Positions 6,232-14,004 of a stretch of 23,620 nucleotides of DNA are shown here, piece after piece. The notes beneath the pieces were generated by a model that saw nothing but the letters and a program-made list of their open reading frames with translations, did not search any database and was not told the origin of the DNA. The stretch spans positions 1 through 23,620 of the forward strand of contig DAOVWI010000011.1 in assembly GCA_030636765.1 (NCBI GenBank), read 5' to 3'. Both the position numbers and the translations under genes were made by a program. The DNA is from Gemmatimonadales bacterium (GTDB lineage: Bacteria > Gemmatimonadota > Gemmatimonadetes > Palauibacterales > Palauibacteraceae). Numbering within the stretch: position 1 is the first letter of the stretch; every line of letters starts with the position of its first letter.

Positions 6232-7325
6232 TCGCTTCGAGTGGGGATGTGCGAAGGGAGCGGCTCGCGAGACTCCGCGTCGACCTCCCGGCGCACGGCT
6301 TGGACGGCGCCGTCATCTGCCACGGACCTAACGTGCGCTACCTCTCGGGGTTCAGCGGTTCGAACGGCCTCCTGCTGGTCCTCTCCGAAGAAGCTTGCCT
6401 CATCACCGACTTCCGTTACGAGGATCAGGCGGAGGAGGAGGTGAACGGCACCGTGGAGGTCTTGCTGGCGACGGATGGAGGGATCGCCGCGCTGGCGGAT
6501 CGGCTGGTGGATCGAACTCACGTGCGCAGCCTGGCCTTCGAGGCCGAGCACGTGACCGTGCGCGATAGGAGGGAGCTGGGCGAGCGATGCGCGAGCGTCC
6601 TGTGGGAGGACATGCCGCCGGCCGTGGAGGGGATGCGCGCGATCAAGGATCCTGACGAGGTGGAGCGCCTTGCAGCGGCGGTGGATGTGGCAGAGCGGGC
6701 TCTGGACGAGGCGCTCTCGACGGTGCGGGAGGGTATGGCCGAGCGGGAGCTCGCGGCCGAGCTCGAGTACCGACTCGCGAGGCACGGATCCGAAGGCCCG
6801 GCGTTCGACACGATCGTCGCGAGCGGGGAAAGAACCGCGCTTCCTCACGCGTCGCCCTCACAGCGTCGGCTCGCCGAGGGGGATCTGCTGCTGCTCGACT
6901 TCGGAGCCACCGTCGATGGATATCGCTCGGACATCACCCGCACGGTCGTGTTGGGCGCGGCGAAGCCATGGCAGCGCGAGATCCACGAGCACGTTCTGGA
7001 GGCTCAGGCCGCGGCGCTCGAGTCGCTGGTGCCCGGACGTCCCGCTCGCGAGGTGGATCGAGCCGCCCGTGATCTGCTGGAGGTCGCCGGGCTCGGGGAG
7101 CGCTTCGGCCATTCCATCGGTCACGGCATCGGGCTCGAGGTGCACGAGGGGCCGAGACTGTATCGTGAATCGAAGGATGTGATCCAGGTCGGAAATGTGG
7201 TGACGGTGGAACCGGGAGTGTATCTTTCGGGCGAGGGCGGAGTCCGGGTGGAGGAGGATGTGGAGGTGGTCGACGGGGGATATCGTGTCCTCACCTCTTC
7301 GTCGAGAGCGCTGCGGGAGCTCTGA
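6228..7325 (+). CDS. pepP: Xaa-Pro aminopeptidase, M24 family
   Basis: The 365-residue protein has an N-terminal creatinase-like domain (about 8-135, with GPNVRYLSGFSGSNG) and a C-terminal pita-bread metallopeptidase domain. The five metal ligands are all present: Asp224 and Asp235 (DFGATVDGYRSD), His299 (GHGIGLEVHE), Glu328 (VTVEPGVY) and Glu342 (RVEEDV). It cleaves the N-terminal residue from peptides whose second residue is proline, using two metal ions (usually Mn or Co). The length fits the short pepQ/YqhT-type enzymes that sit between aroQ and efp in Firmicutes. The GTG start overlaps the aroQ stop as GTGA, indicating translational coupling. Whether it acts as aminopeptidase or prolidase cannot be decided from sequence. 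Confidence 0.93.
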   Translation: MIASSGDVRRERLARLRVDLPAHGLDGAVICHGPNVRYLSGFSGSNGLLLVLSEEACLITDFRYEDQAEEEVNGTVEVLLATDGGIAALADRLVDRTHVRSLAFEAEHVTVRDRRELGERCASVLWEDMPPAVEGMRAIKDPDEVERLAAAVDVAERALDEALSTVREGMAERELAAELEYRLARHGSEGPAFDTIVASGERTALPHASPSQRRLAEGDLLLLDFGATVDGYRSDITRTVVLGAAKPWQREIHEHVLEAQAAALESLVPGRPAREVDRAARDLLEVAGLGERFGHSIGHGIGLEVHEGPRLYRESKDVIQVGNVVTVEPGVYLSGEGGVRVEEDVEVVDGGYRVLTSSSRALREL

Positions 7326-7389
7326 TAGGGCGAGAGGCCGGCGTTTGGCGGTCTGCCATGAAGTTGCGAATCGATAACGAGTTGCCAGA

Positions 7390-7953
7390 ATGGCCGACAC
7401 ATCGGATTTTCGAAACGGGATGGTGATCGAGCTGGACGGGACGCTGTTCTCGATCATCTATTTCCAGCACGTGAAACCCGGGAAGGGCGGCGCCTTCGTG
7501 CGCACCAAGCTGAAGGGCGTGATGACCGGTGCGGTGCTCGACAAGACCTTTCGGGCAGGCGAAAAGGTCAGCGAGGTCCGCCTCGTTCGCCGGCCGATGC
7601 AGTACTCCTACACGGACGGACAGCTCTACTACTTCATGGACATGGAGACGTATGAGATATTCCCGCTCTCGGCGGACGCGATTGGGGAGGACCAGCTCCA
7701 ATACCTTCAGGAGAACATGGTCTGCCAGGGTCTTACCAGGGAAGGTCACGTGCTCTCCGTCGAGCTGCCCCAGTTCGTCGAGCTCGAGATCGTGGATACC
7801 GATCCAGGCGTGAAGGGGGACACGGCTCAGGGAGGCACCAAGCCGGCGCGGCTGAGCACAGGCGCGACTGTACAGGTCCCCCTTTTCATCGAGCAGGGCG
7901 ACACCGTTCGCGTCGACAGGACCGTCGACAAGTACCTGGAACGCGTCTCCTGA
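7390..7953 (+). CDS. efp: Translation elongation factor P
   Basis: The 187-residue protein has normal EF-P length and three beta-barrel domains. The first (MADTSDFRNGMVIELDG to about 65) carries the tip loop KPGKGGAF with Lys32, equivalent to E. coli Lys34, which is often modified. The OB-fold domains follow, with the YTDGQLYYFMDMETYE and GATVQVPLFIEQGD signatures. EF-P binds between the P and E sites and relieves stalling at consecutive prolines. No epmA, epmB or other modification gene is seen here. The start follows a 64-base gap after pepP with no strong ribosome-binding site. The stop codon overlaps the accB ATG (TGATG). Confidence 0.96.
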   Translation: MADTSDFRNGMVIELDGTLFSIIYFQHVKPGKGGAFVRTKLKGVMTGAVLDKTFRAGEKVSEVRLVRRPMQYSYTDGQLYYFMDMETYEIFPLSADAIGEDQLQYLQENMVCQGLTREGHVLSVELPQFVELEIVDTDPGVKGDTAQGGTKPARLSTGATVQVPLFIEQGDTVRVDRTVDKYLERVS

Positions 7954-8453
7954 TGTTCGATCTCGACTGGATTCGCCGCCTCATCGAGATGCTCGACGAG
8001 TCGGACGTCGATACCCTGGAGCTCTCGCGCCTCGGTACCCGGATCGTCCTGTCGAAATCGCCTCCCGTCACCGCGGGGCTGGCTCTCGCCGATCCTCCTT
8101 CTTTGAACGCGGGGTCGCCCGCCGGATCCGACGCTGGCACGGGGGCCGCTGCCGTGGGGCTCGAGGCGGCGGACGCGGTCGCGCGGACGGAACCGGACGA
8201 GGATCTGGTCGAAGTCCACTCGCCCATGGTCGGCACGTTTTACCGGGCTCCCGCTCCGGATGCTCCTCCGTATGTGGAGATCGGCGATCGCGTGAGCGAG
8301 GGCCAGACACTCTGCATCCTCGAGGCGATGAAGCTCATGAACGAGCTCGAATCCGAGGTTGCGGGCGTGATCCGACAGATCTCCGCGCGGGATGCCGAGC
8401 CCGTCGAGTATGGGCAGGTGCTCTTCCGAGTCGCGCTGGACGGCACCGGCTAG
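7953..8453 (+). CDS. accB: Biotin carboxyl carrier protein of acetyl-CoA carboxylase
   Basis: The 166-residue protein has an N-terminal helical domain (FDLDWIRRLIEMLDESDVDTLEL) and an Ala/Pro/Gly-rich flexible linker (about 40-80). A C-terminal biotinyl domain starts at about 85 (VHSPMVGTFYRAPAPDAPP) and holds the EAMKLMNE motif, with Lys127 as the biotin attachment site. The carrier shuttles carboxyl-biotin from AccC to the AccA/AccD transferase in the first step of fatty acid synthesis. Translation is coupled to efp through TGATG. The partner gene accC follows, but a 350-base gap holding a MITE-like element separates them, whereas these genes usually lie next to each other. Confidence 0.95.
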   Translation: MFDLDWIRRLIEMLDESDVDTLELSRLGTRIVLSKSPPVTAGLALADPPSLNAGSPAGSDAGTGAAAVGLEAADAVARTEPDEDLVEVHSPMVGTFYRAPAPDAPPYVEIGDRVSEGQTLCILEAMKLMNELESEVAGVIRQISARDAEPVEYGQVLFRVALDGTG

Positions 8454-8469
8454 CGGGTAGCTGGTCCCC

Positions 8470-8501
8470 AGCAGGTTGCTGAAGAACCCTGGTGGGTCGC
8501 G
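8470..8501 (+). repeat. Left terminal inverted repeat of the MITE-like element
   Basis: This 32-base arm is complementary to 8771-8802 at 30 positions. The mismatches are the outermost base and the eighth base (T against C). The match ends sharply inward of 8501. Confidence 0.85.
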
Positions 8502-8770
8502 CGCATGGGTCTTGTGAGTCGAAGACAAGGAACGAGGAGGAGTCGATGCCCTGTGCGACCACGCTGCACGCGGTGCCCTCGACGACGAGTGACGCCGTAT
8601 TCGGCCACAACCGGAGCGAGCGAAGCGAGTGGAGGTCGGCGCCAGCCAACCCCCATGCGCCCTGCGGGTTACGGCGGCGTGGGGGCATCTCCGGCGTTGC
8701 CGCTCCTCCCCGATACGCACGGTATCGCGTCGTCGCGTCGCCTTGGATCTGTCACCCACGGCGCTCGTAA

Positions 8771-8802
8771 CGCGACCCACCAGGGTTCTTCAGCGACCTG
8801 CC
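8771..8802 (-). repeat. Right terminal inverted repeat of the MITE-like element
   Basis: The inverted partner of 8470-8501. It starts CGCGACCCACCAGGG and ends CAGCGACCTGCC. Its outer end occupies the position where an accC ribosome-binding site would be expected, and no purine-rich Shine-Dalgarno sequence is present. Confidence 0.85.
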
Positions 8803-8803
8803 A

Positions 8804-10144
8804 GTGTTCGAAAAAATCCTGATAGCGAACCGGGGCGAGATCGCGCTCCGTGTCATTCGGGCTTGCCGTGAGCTCGGCGTACGGACGGTCGCTGTTTACT
8901 CCGAGGCGGACCGGGACTCCCTGCACGTACGGTTCTCCGATGAGGACATCTGCATCGGCCCGCCTGCCGCCAGGGACAGCTACCTCAACATCCCCCGGAT
9001 CGTCGCGGCGGCCGAGATCACGGGTGCTGACGCGATCCATCCCGGTTATGGCTTCCTCGCGGAGAACGCCGAGTTCGCCGAGATCTGCGAGCGGAGCGGC
9101 CTTGTCTTTATCGGCCCGACGGCTGCTCAGATCCGGAGGATGGGGGACGAGGCAGAGGCTCGCGTGACGATGATCGACGCCGGCGTTCCGGTCGTGCCCG
9201 GCTCCGATGGACCGGTGGACGATGAGGAGGAGGCCGTGGAGGCGGCTCGACGCATCGGCTTTCCGGTCATGATCAAGGCCGCGGCCGGCGGCGGCGGAAA
9301 GGGCATGCGTGTCGGCGAGGAGGAGGAGGCTTTCCGCCGCGCCTTCGTCATGGCGCGCAACGAGGCGCAAGCCGCCTTCGACGACCCGACCGTCTACGTG
9401 GAGAAGTACATCACGCGGCCGCGCCACGTGGAGATCCAGGTGCTGGGGGACCATGAGGGCCACGTCGTCCACCTCGGAGAGCGCGATTGCTCCGTTCAGC
9501 GGCGCCATCAGAAGCTGATCGAGGAGAGCCCGAGCCCGGCGCTGGACAGCGATTTGAGGCAGACGATGGGGGAGGCGGCCGTGCGCGCAGCATCGGCGAT
9601 CGGATACCGGAACGCCGGCACGGTGGAGTTCCTGCTCGACGATGACGGGAGCTTCTATTTCATGGAGATGAACACCCGGATCCAGGTCGAGCATCCGGTA
9701 ACCGAAGCGGTGACGGCGATCGATCTCGTGAAGGAGCAGATCCGGATCGCGGCGGGTGAGCCGCTCTCCTTCCAGGAGCCACCGTCGCTGCGCGGTCATG
9801 CCATCGAGTGCCGGATCAACGCGGAGGATCCCGCGAACGATTTCCGCCCCTCGCCGGGGACGATTACCGCGTTCCACGCTCCGGGTGGGCCGGGGGTGCG
9901 CATCGACACCGCTGTATACGCGGGCTATCAGGTCCCTCCCTACTACGACTCGCTCATCGCGAAGCTGATCGTCCGCGCGAATGACAGGGAGGAGGCGTTG
10001 AGCCGAGCATACCACGCCCTGGACGAGTTCATCGTGGAGGGCATCCACACGACGATCCCCTTCCTGCGAGAGGTCCTGGAGCACCCCGATTTCGTGGCCG
10101 GCCGGGTCGACACACAGTTCGTCGAGCGTGTGTTTCGGCCATGA
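8804..10144 (+). CDS. accC: Biotin carboxylase subunit of acetyl-CoA carboxylase
   Basis: The 446-residue protein matches the family length. It has the biotin carboxylase N-domain (FEKILIANRGEIALRVIRAC), HPGYGFLAEN (79-88), the ATP-grasp glycine loop GGGGKGMRV (162-170), HVEIQVLGD, RDCSVQRRHQK (227-237) and FMEMNTRIQVEH (286-297). It carboxylates the biotin on AccB using ATP and bicarbonate. Residue 116 is Glu (GAG) in MGDEAEAR. The family has Lys there (E. coli Lys116, an ATP ligand), so this is a striking change. Start GTG 8804 puts the protein exactly at the family N-terminus, but no ribosome-binding site precedes it, since the MITE-like repeat ends one base upstream. The stop overlaps comB as ATGA. 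Confidence 0.95.
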   Translation: MFEKILIANRGEIALRVIRACRELGVRTVAVYSEADRDSLHVRFSDEDICIGPPAARDSYLNIPRIVAAAEITGADAIHPGYGFLAENAEFAEICERSGLVFIGPTAAQIRRMGDEAEARVTMIDAGVPVVPGSDGPVDDEEEAVEAARRIGFPVMIKAAAGGGGKGMRVGEEEEAFRRAFVMARNEAQAAFDDPTVYVEKYITRPRHVEIQVLGDHEGHVVHLGERDCSVQRRHQKLIEESPSPALDSDLRQTMGEAAVRAASAIGYRNAGTVEFLLDDDGSFYFMEMNTRIQVEHPVTEAVTAIDLVKEQIRIAAGEPLSFQEPPSLRGHAIECRINAEDPANDFRPSPGTITAFHAPGGPGVRIDTAVYAGYQVPPYYDSLIAKLIVRANDREEALSRAYHALDEFIVEGIHTTIPFLREVLEHPDFVAGRVDTQFVERVFRP

Positions 10145-10932
10145 AGGTGGACGTCTTCGCCGTGCCTGGAGAGCTGGACGACGCGGATCTCTCGGGAGCG
10201 AAGGTGGTGGTCGTCGATGTGATCCGGGCCGCGACAACGGTGCTGACCGGGCTCGAGGCCGGAGCCCAGCGGGTGGTGGCCGCAGCCTCGATCGAAGAGG
10301 CGGTACGCCTGGCCGGCTCGACCGAGTGGAGCGGCGCGCTGCTGTGCGGCGAACGTGGCGGGCGGAGGATCGACGGCTTTGATCTGGGCAACTCGCCTGG
10401 TGAGTTCCGGCCGGAGACCGTGGAAGGGAAGACGCTCGTGTGCACCACGACGAACGGCACTCGAGTCCTCCGCCGGTGCCGCTTCGCGGGCGAGGTGTCC
10501 CTCGGGTGCTTCCGAAATCGCCGCGCCCTGGCCGACCGTCTCGTGGCGTCCATCGGCGCCGAGGCGGGGCGCAACGCGGCGCCCGGAGTGGCGATCGCCT
10601 GTGCGGGGAAGGAGGGTCGCCTCGGCCTGGAGGATCTCCTCTGCGCCGGTCTGATCGTCGAGGTCCTCGAGGAGAGCGTCCCGGGCATCACGCCCTCGGA
10701 CGGAGCCCGGGTAGCGTTGGCTGTCGCGGCGGCGATCGGAGCGCCCACACCGGACTTCCTCTCGACCACGGCCGCCGGGGTCGCACTGGTCCGGATCGGA
10801 CTCGAACGGGATCTGGCTTTCTGCGCGGAGGTGGATGTAAGCCCGTGCGTCCCGGTGCTCCGGGGCGGCGGGTTCGTGCTTGCCGAGCGGATCGAGACGG
10901 CCGGGAGCCTTGTGGAGACCGGGAGCGACTGA
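10141..10932 (+). CDS. comB: 2-phosphosulfolactate phosphatase family protein (ComB)
   Basis: The 263-residue protein has the ComB-family motifs in order: VVVDVIRAATTVLTG (22-36), LLCGERGGRRIDGFDLGNSP (67-86) and CTTTNGTRVL (101-110), with a Gly/Ala-rich C-terminal half. The characterised archaeal enzyme is a Mg-dependent phosphatase that makes sulfolactate in coenzyme M synthesis. Many bacteria without coenzyme M carry a homologue whose substrate is not established, so the annotated reaction is tentative here. It is coupled on both sides: ATGA with accC and TGATG with ftsK. No other coenzyme M or sulfolactate genes are in the window. Confidence 0.88.
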   Translation: MKVDVFAVPGELDDADLSGAKVVVVDVIRAATTVLTGLEAGAQRVVAAASIEEAVRLAGSTEWSGALLCGERGGRRIDGFDLGNSPGEFRPETVEGKTLVCTTTNGTRVLRRCRFAGEVSLGCFRNRRALADRLVASIGAEAGRNAAPGVAIACAGKEGRLGLEDLLCAGLIVEVLEESVPGITPSDGARVALAVAAAIGAPTPDFLSTTAAGVALVRIGLERDLAFCAEVDVSPCVPVLRGGGFVLAERIETAGSLVETGSD

Positions 10933-13178
10933 TGACGAGGCCGAAGCGACCGGCGTACTCGGAGGCGCTCGGTGTGGCGCTCCTCGCGCTCGGAGCGCTT
11001 CTCCTCCTCGCCGTCGGGCTCCCTCGGATTGCCGCCGACGGCAGAAACCTGATTGGCCCGGCGGGGGTCCTGCTGGATGGATGGCTCGTCGCCGCTGTCG
11101 GCGGCTTCGGCTTCCTGGTTGCGGTCCCGGCGCTTGTTTGGGGTCTTTACTGGTTCGGTCTCATGAGCCGGTCGGTCGCGATTCGGGCCTCGATCTTCGG
11201 GATCACGCTGATGGTCTTCGTGCCCACTCTGGGCTGGCTGCTGAGCTCGGGTGCCGGCGGATGGGTCGGGAGGACAGCCGGCGATCTGCTCGTCTCGGGC
11301 TTTGGCACGCTCGGCGCCTTCCTCATCGTCGCTGCGGTTTTGCTGGCCGTTACGGTCCTGGCTCTCGAGCTCTCCGTGGCGCGAGCAGCCGGTCGACTGG
11401 CAACGCTGACGTGGAGGGGGATTCGCCGCTCGGGCGTCTGGGTGTGGGGTGCGCTGTGCTGGGTGGTGCGGCGCCTGGGCGCAGTGGCGACCCGGCTGCG
11501 CTCCTCGCCGGCCGAGCCGGAGTCGCCGTGGGAGTCGACCGCCGACGAGGAGTGGACCGAGGAAGCCGATGTTGCGGCGGACGTGGAGGAGCGTCCGGAC
11601 CTCACCCGGACGGCGGACGCGGCGCCCGGTTCGGTGCTCCCGGATGGAGCCGACCTCTCCCAGACTGATCTGCCTCCCATCGACCTTCTCACTCAGCCGG
11701 AGCAGCGGAGTGAGGGGTTGCAGCGCCATGAGCTGAAGGCGCTCGGCGCGGTCCTGGTGGACAAGCTTCGGACGTTCCGGGTAGAGGGGAAGATCTCCGG
11801 GTGGACGACCGGGCCCGTGGTGACGCAGTTCGAGGTGGTCCCGGCGGAGGGGGTGAAGGTCGGCCAGATCTCCGCGTTGGCCGACGACCTGGCTCTCGCG
11901 CTCAAGGCGCCCTCGATTAGGATCGTGGCTCCGATTCCGGGGAAGGGCGCGGTGGGCGTGGAGGTGCCGAACCCCGAGCCGGAGATCGTGTGGCTGCGGG
12001 AGGTGCTCGAGTCTCCCCGGTACCGCCGCGCCGGCGCGGAGCTTCCGATCGCGCTCGGCAGGGATCTAGCCGGCCGTCCCTATGTGACGGACCTGGACCG
12101 GATGCCCCACCTGCTGATTGCGGGCGCCACCGGGTCGGGCAAGTCGATCTGCATCAACACGATCATCACGAGTCTGGTTTACCGGTTCACTCCACGCGAG
12201 CTCCGCCTGCTGATGGTGGATCCGAAGATGGTGGAGCTCAGCATCTACAACGACCTTCCGCACCTTCGCCACCCGGTCGTCACGGACAACAGCGAGGCGG
12301 CCTCGATCCTCAAGTGGGCGGTCTACGAGATGGGCCGGCGCTACGGGCTGCTGTCCGCCAACGCTTGCCGCAACCTCGCGGAGTTCAACCGGCGCGTGGC
12401 CTCGGGGCGCGAGGTCCTGCCGGCGGCGGGTTCCGTAATGCCGTACGAGGACGGCGAGCTGCCCTACATCGTGCTGCTGATAGACGAGCTGGCCGATCTC
12501 ATCATGACCGTACAGGCGGAGGTTGAGGCGCCGTTGGCCATGCTGGCTCAGAAGGCGCGTGCCGTGGGGCTTCACCTGGTCATCTCGACGCAGCGACCGT
12601 CGGTGAACGTGATCACCGGCCTCATCAAGGCGAACTTCCCGAGCCGGATCGCGTTTCGCGTCGCCTCCAAGACCGACAGCCGGACGATCCTCGACCAGAA
12701 CGGCGCGGAGAGCCTTCTCGGGAACGGGGACATGCTCTTCCTTCCCCCGGGCGAAGCGGACCCGATCCGGATCCAGGGCGCCTTCATCTCCAGCGACGAC
12801 ACCGAAAGGTTGATCGAATGGTACCGGATGCAGGCGGAGGGGGCGCGCCAGGAGGCTGGAGCTACCGAAGCCGACATCCTGCAGGTCGTGCGCGACATGG
12901 AGCAGGAGGAATCGCCAGGCGACGCCGGGGACGTGCTCGAAGAGCGGGACGATCTCTTCCAGCAGGCCGCCGAGATCGTGATCACGAACAGCTCCGGATC
13001 GACCAGTCTGCTCCAGCGGCGACTGAAGATCGGTTATGGGCGGGCCGCGCGGATCGTGGACCAGCTCCATCACGCCGGGATTCTGGGTCCCCCGGACGGC
13101 TCCAGGCCGCGCGAGGTGCTCGCGGGGCTCGAGGAGCTCGGCGAGATCCTCGGGAGCTCGAGACGGACGGGGCCATAG
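10932..13178 (+). CDS. ftsK: DNA translocase FtsK/SpoIIIE
   Basis: The 748-residue protein has four predicted membrane segments (about 12-31, 50-72, 82-104, 123-147) and an acidic linker (about 190-260). An alpha domain (about 265-350) is followed by the RecA-like motor with Walker A GATGSGKS (398-405), LMVDPKMVEL and Walker B LLIDEL (515-520). The C-terminal winged-helix gamma domain (about 673-745, LLQRRLKIGYGRAARIVDQL) reads KOPS-type sites. It pumps DNA through the closing septum and supports XerCD dimer resolution. The linker is short compared with E. coli FtsK, as is common outside enterics. The ATG at 10932 overlaps the comB stop (TGATG). The open frame extends upstream only as a shadow of comB. 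Confidence 0.95.
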   Translation: MTRPKRPAYSEALGVALLALGALLLLAVGLPRIAADGRNLIGPAGVLLDGWLVAAVGGFGFLVAVPALVWGLYWFGLMSRSVAIRASIFGITLMVFVPTLGWLLSSGAGGWVGRTAGDLLVSGFGTLGAFLIVAAVLLAVTVLALELSVARAAGRLATLTWRGIRRSGVWVWGALCWVVRRLGAVATRLRSSPAEPESPWESTADEEWTEEADVAADVEERPDLTRTADAAPGSVLPDGADLSQTDLPPIDLLTQPEQRSEGLQRHELKALGAVLVDKLRTFRVEGKISGWTTGPVVTQFEVVPAEGVKVGQISALADDLALALKAPSIRIVAPIPGKGAVGVEVPNPEPEIVWLREVLESPRYRRAGAELPIALGRDLAGRPYVTDLDRMPHLLIAGATGSGKSICINTIITSLVYRFTPRELRLLMVDPKMVELSIYNDLPHLRHPVVTDNSEAASILKWAVYEMGRRYGLLSANACRNLAEFNRRVASGREVLPAAGSVMPYEDGELPYIVLLIDELADLIMTVQAEVEAPLAMLAQKARAVGLHLVISTQRPSVNVITGLIKANFPSRIAFRVASKTDSRTILDQNGAESLLGNGDMLFLPPGEADPIRIQGAFISSDDTERLIEWYRMQAEGARQEAGATEADILQVVRDMEQEESPGDAGDVLEERDDLFQQAAEIVITNSSGSTSLLQRRLKIGYGRAARIVDQLHHAGILGPPDGSRPREVLAGLEELGEILGSSRRTGP

Positions 13179-13254
13179 CAGGTCGCCCGGTCGGCCCGGC
13201 CCCCGCCGGAACGGGCCCTCACGGCATGTGTAATCAGAACCGCGGGTTGGCGGC

Positions 13255-14004
13255 GTGTCACGAACGCGAGGCATCGACTTGATCTTTCCTTCGAGGTTTT
13301 GCGGGCTCCTGATGGCCGGGCTCGGCCTCCTGACGGCCCCGGTCGCGGCGGTCGGTGTTCTGACGGTCCCGACCGCGGCTCGGGCGGCGCTCCAGAGTAC
13401 GCCGGAGGAGCCTGACGCTCGGGAGCTTCTGGCCCGGGCGGAGCGGGTCTACAGCGAGCTGCGCACCCTCCGTGCACGCTTCACGCAGACGGTCGAGGTC
13501 CCGCTGCTCGAGCGCTCGAGAACGGGCTCCGGGGTCTGGTACCAGAAGGGCCGAGGCCGCTTCAAGATGGAGTTCGCCGATCCGATCGGAGATCTGATCG
13601 TCGCGGACGGTACGTATCTGTGGCTCTATTACCCGACGACGAACCCGGGTCAGGCGATTCGTTCCACGATCGAGGCGAGCCCGATGGGCGCCCAGATGGT
13701 CGATCTCCAGGGCAGGATCTTCGAAGACGCCCGCACCTCGTACGACGCCGAGTACGTTGGCGAGGAGATGGTGACGGGACGGCCGGCTCATCAGATTACG
13801 CTCCACCCGAGAGCCGAGTCGCCGTATCGTCTCGTTCGCGTGTGGGTGGACACGGAGAACTTCCTCGTCCGGAAGTTCGAGATCACCGAGGAGAACCAGA
13901 CGGTACGGACCGTGGTGTTGGGCGATCTCGAACCGAACGTCCCGATCGACGACGGGACGTTCCACTTCGTGCTTCCCCCGCGAGTCGACGTCTTTCAGGG
14001 ATGA
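13255..14004 (+). CDS. lolA: Outer-membrane lipoprotein carrier protein LolA
   Basis: The 249-residue protein has a signal peptide: a basic start, a hydrophobic core at about 15-38, and probable cleavage after AARA near 44. The mature part has the LolA layout: RAERVYSELRTLRARFTQTV (61-80), a GVWYQKGRGRFKMEFADP strand pair, LIVADGTYLWLYYP, and the C-terminal NQTVRTVVLGDLEPNVPIDDGTFHF. LolA carries lipoproteins across the periplasm from LolCDE to the outer membrane. The GTG at 13255 is preferred because it supplies the signal peptide; an ATG at 13312 would cut into it. A 76-base gap separates it from ftsK. The stop overlaps rimO (ATGA). No lolB is visible, as is usual outside beta- and gammaproteobacteria. 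Confidence 0.88.
   Translation: MSRTRGIDLIFPSRFCGLLMAGLGLLTAPVAAVGVLTVPTAARAALQSTPEEPDARELLARAERVYSELRTLRARFTQTVEVPLLERSRTGSGVWYQKGRGRFKMEFADPIGDLIVADGTYLWLYYPTTNPGQAIRSTIEASPMGAQMVDLQGRIFEDARTSYDAEYVGEEMVTGRPAHQITLHPRAESPYRLVRVWVDTENFLVRKFEITEENQTVRTVVLGDLEPNVPIDDGTFHFVLPPRVDVFQG

Larger units (their letters stand above)
8470..8802. mobile_element. MITE-like non-autonomous element between accB and accC
   Basis: About 333 bases are bounded by 32-base terminal inverted repeats that match at 30 positions. The outer end reads GCAGGTTGCTGAAG on the left and its near-complement on the right. There is no transposase frame inside. The interior is GC-rich and contains a perfect CGATAC / GTATCG hairpin (8711-8727) and the repetitive stretch gagcgagcgaagcgag. 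A CA dinucleotide flanks both ends (8469-8470 and 8802-8803) if the element is taken as 8471-8801, so a 2-base target duplication is possible but not convincing. The right end lies one base before the accC GTG. The remaining bases of the accB-accC gap, 8454-8469, hold nothing recognisable. The mobilising insertion-sequence family is not identified. Confidence 0.75.

Noticed and set aside
7345..7378. TTGGCG and GATAAC as a promoter for efp
   Set aside because: The spacing is 22 bases, too long for a sigma70 promoter.
8454..8803. Small protein-coding gene inside the accB-accC gap
   Set aside because: Frames on both strands are Arg/Ser/Pro-rich, show no family motif, and run across the terminal inverted repeats.
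8669..10237. 522-codon open frame on the - strand opposite accC
   Set aside because: It is an antisense shadow of accC with no family resemblance.
10440..10931. Upstream in-frame extension of ftsK
   Set aside because: It overlaps comB in another frame. The TGATG junction at 10932 gives the natural N-terminus and first membrane helix.
13193..13217. GGCCCG / CGGGCC hairpin after ftsK as a terminator
   Set aside because: No T-run follows on either strand, and such GC palindromes are common by chance at this composition.
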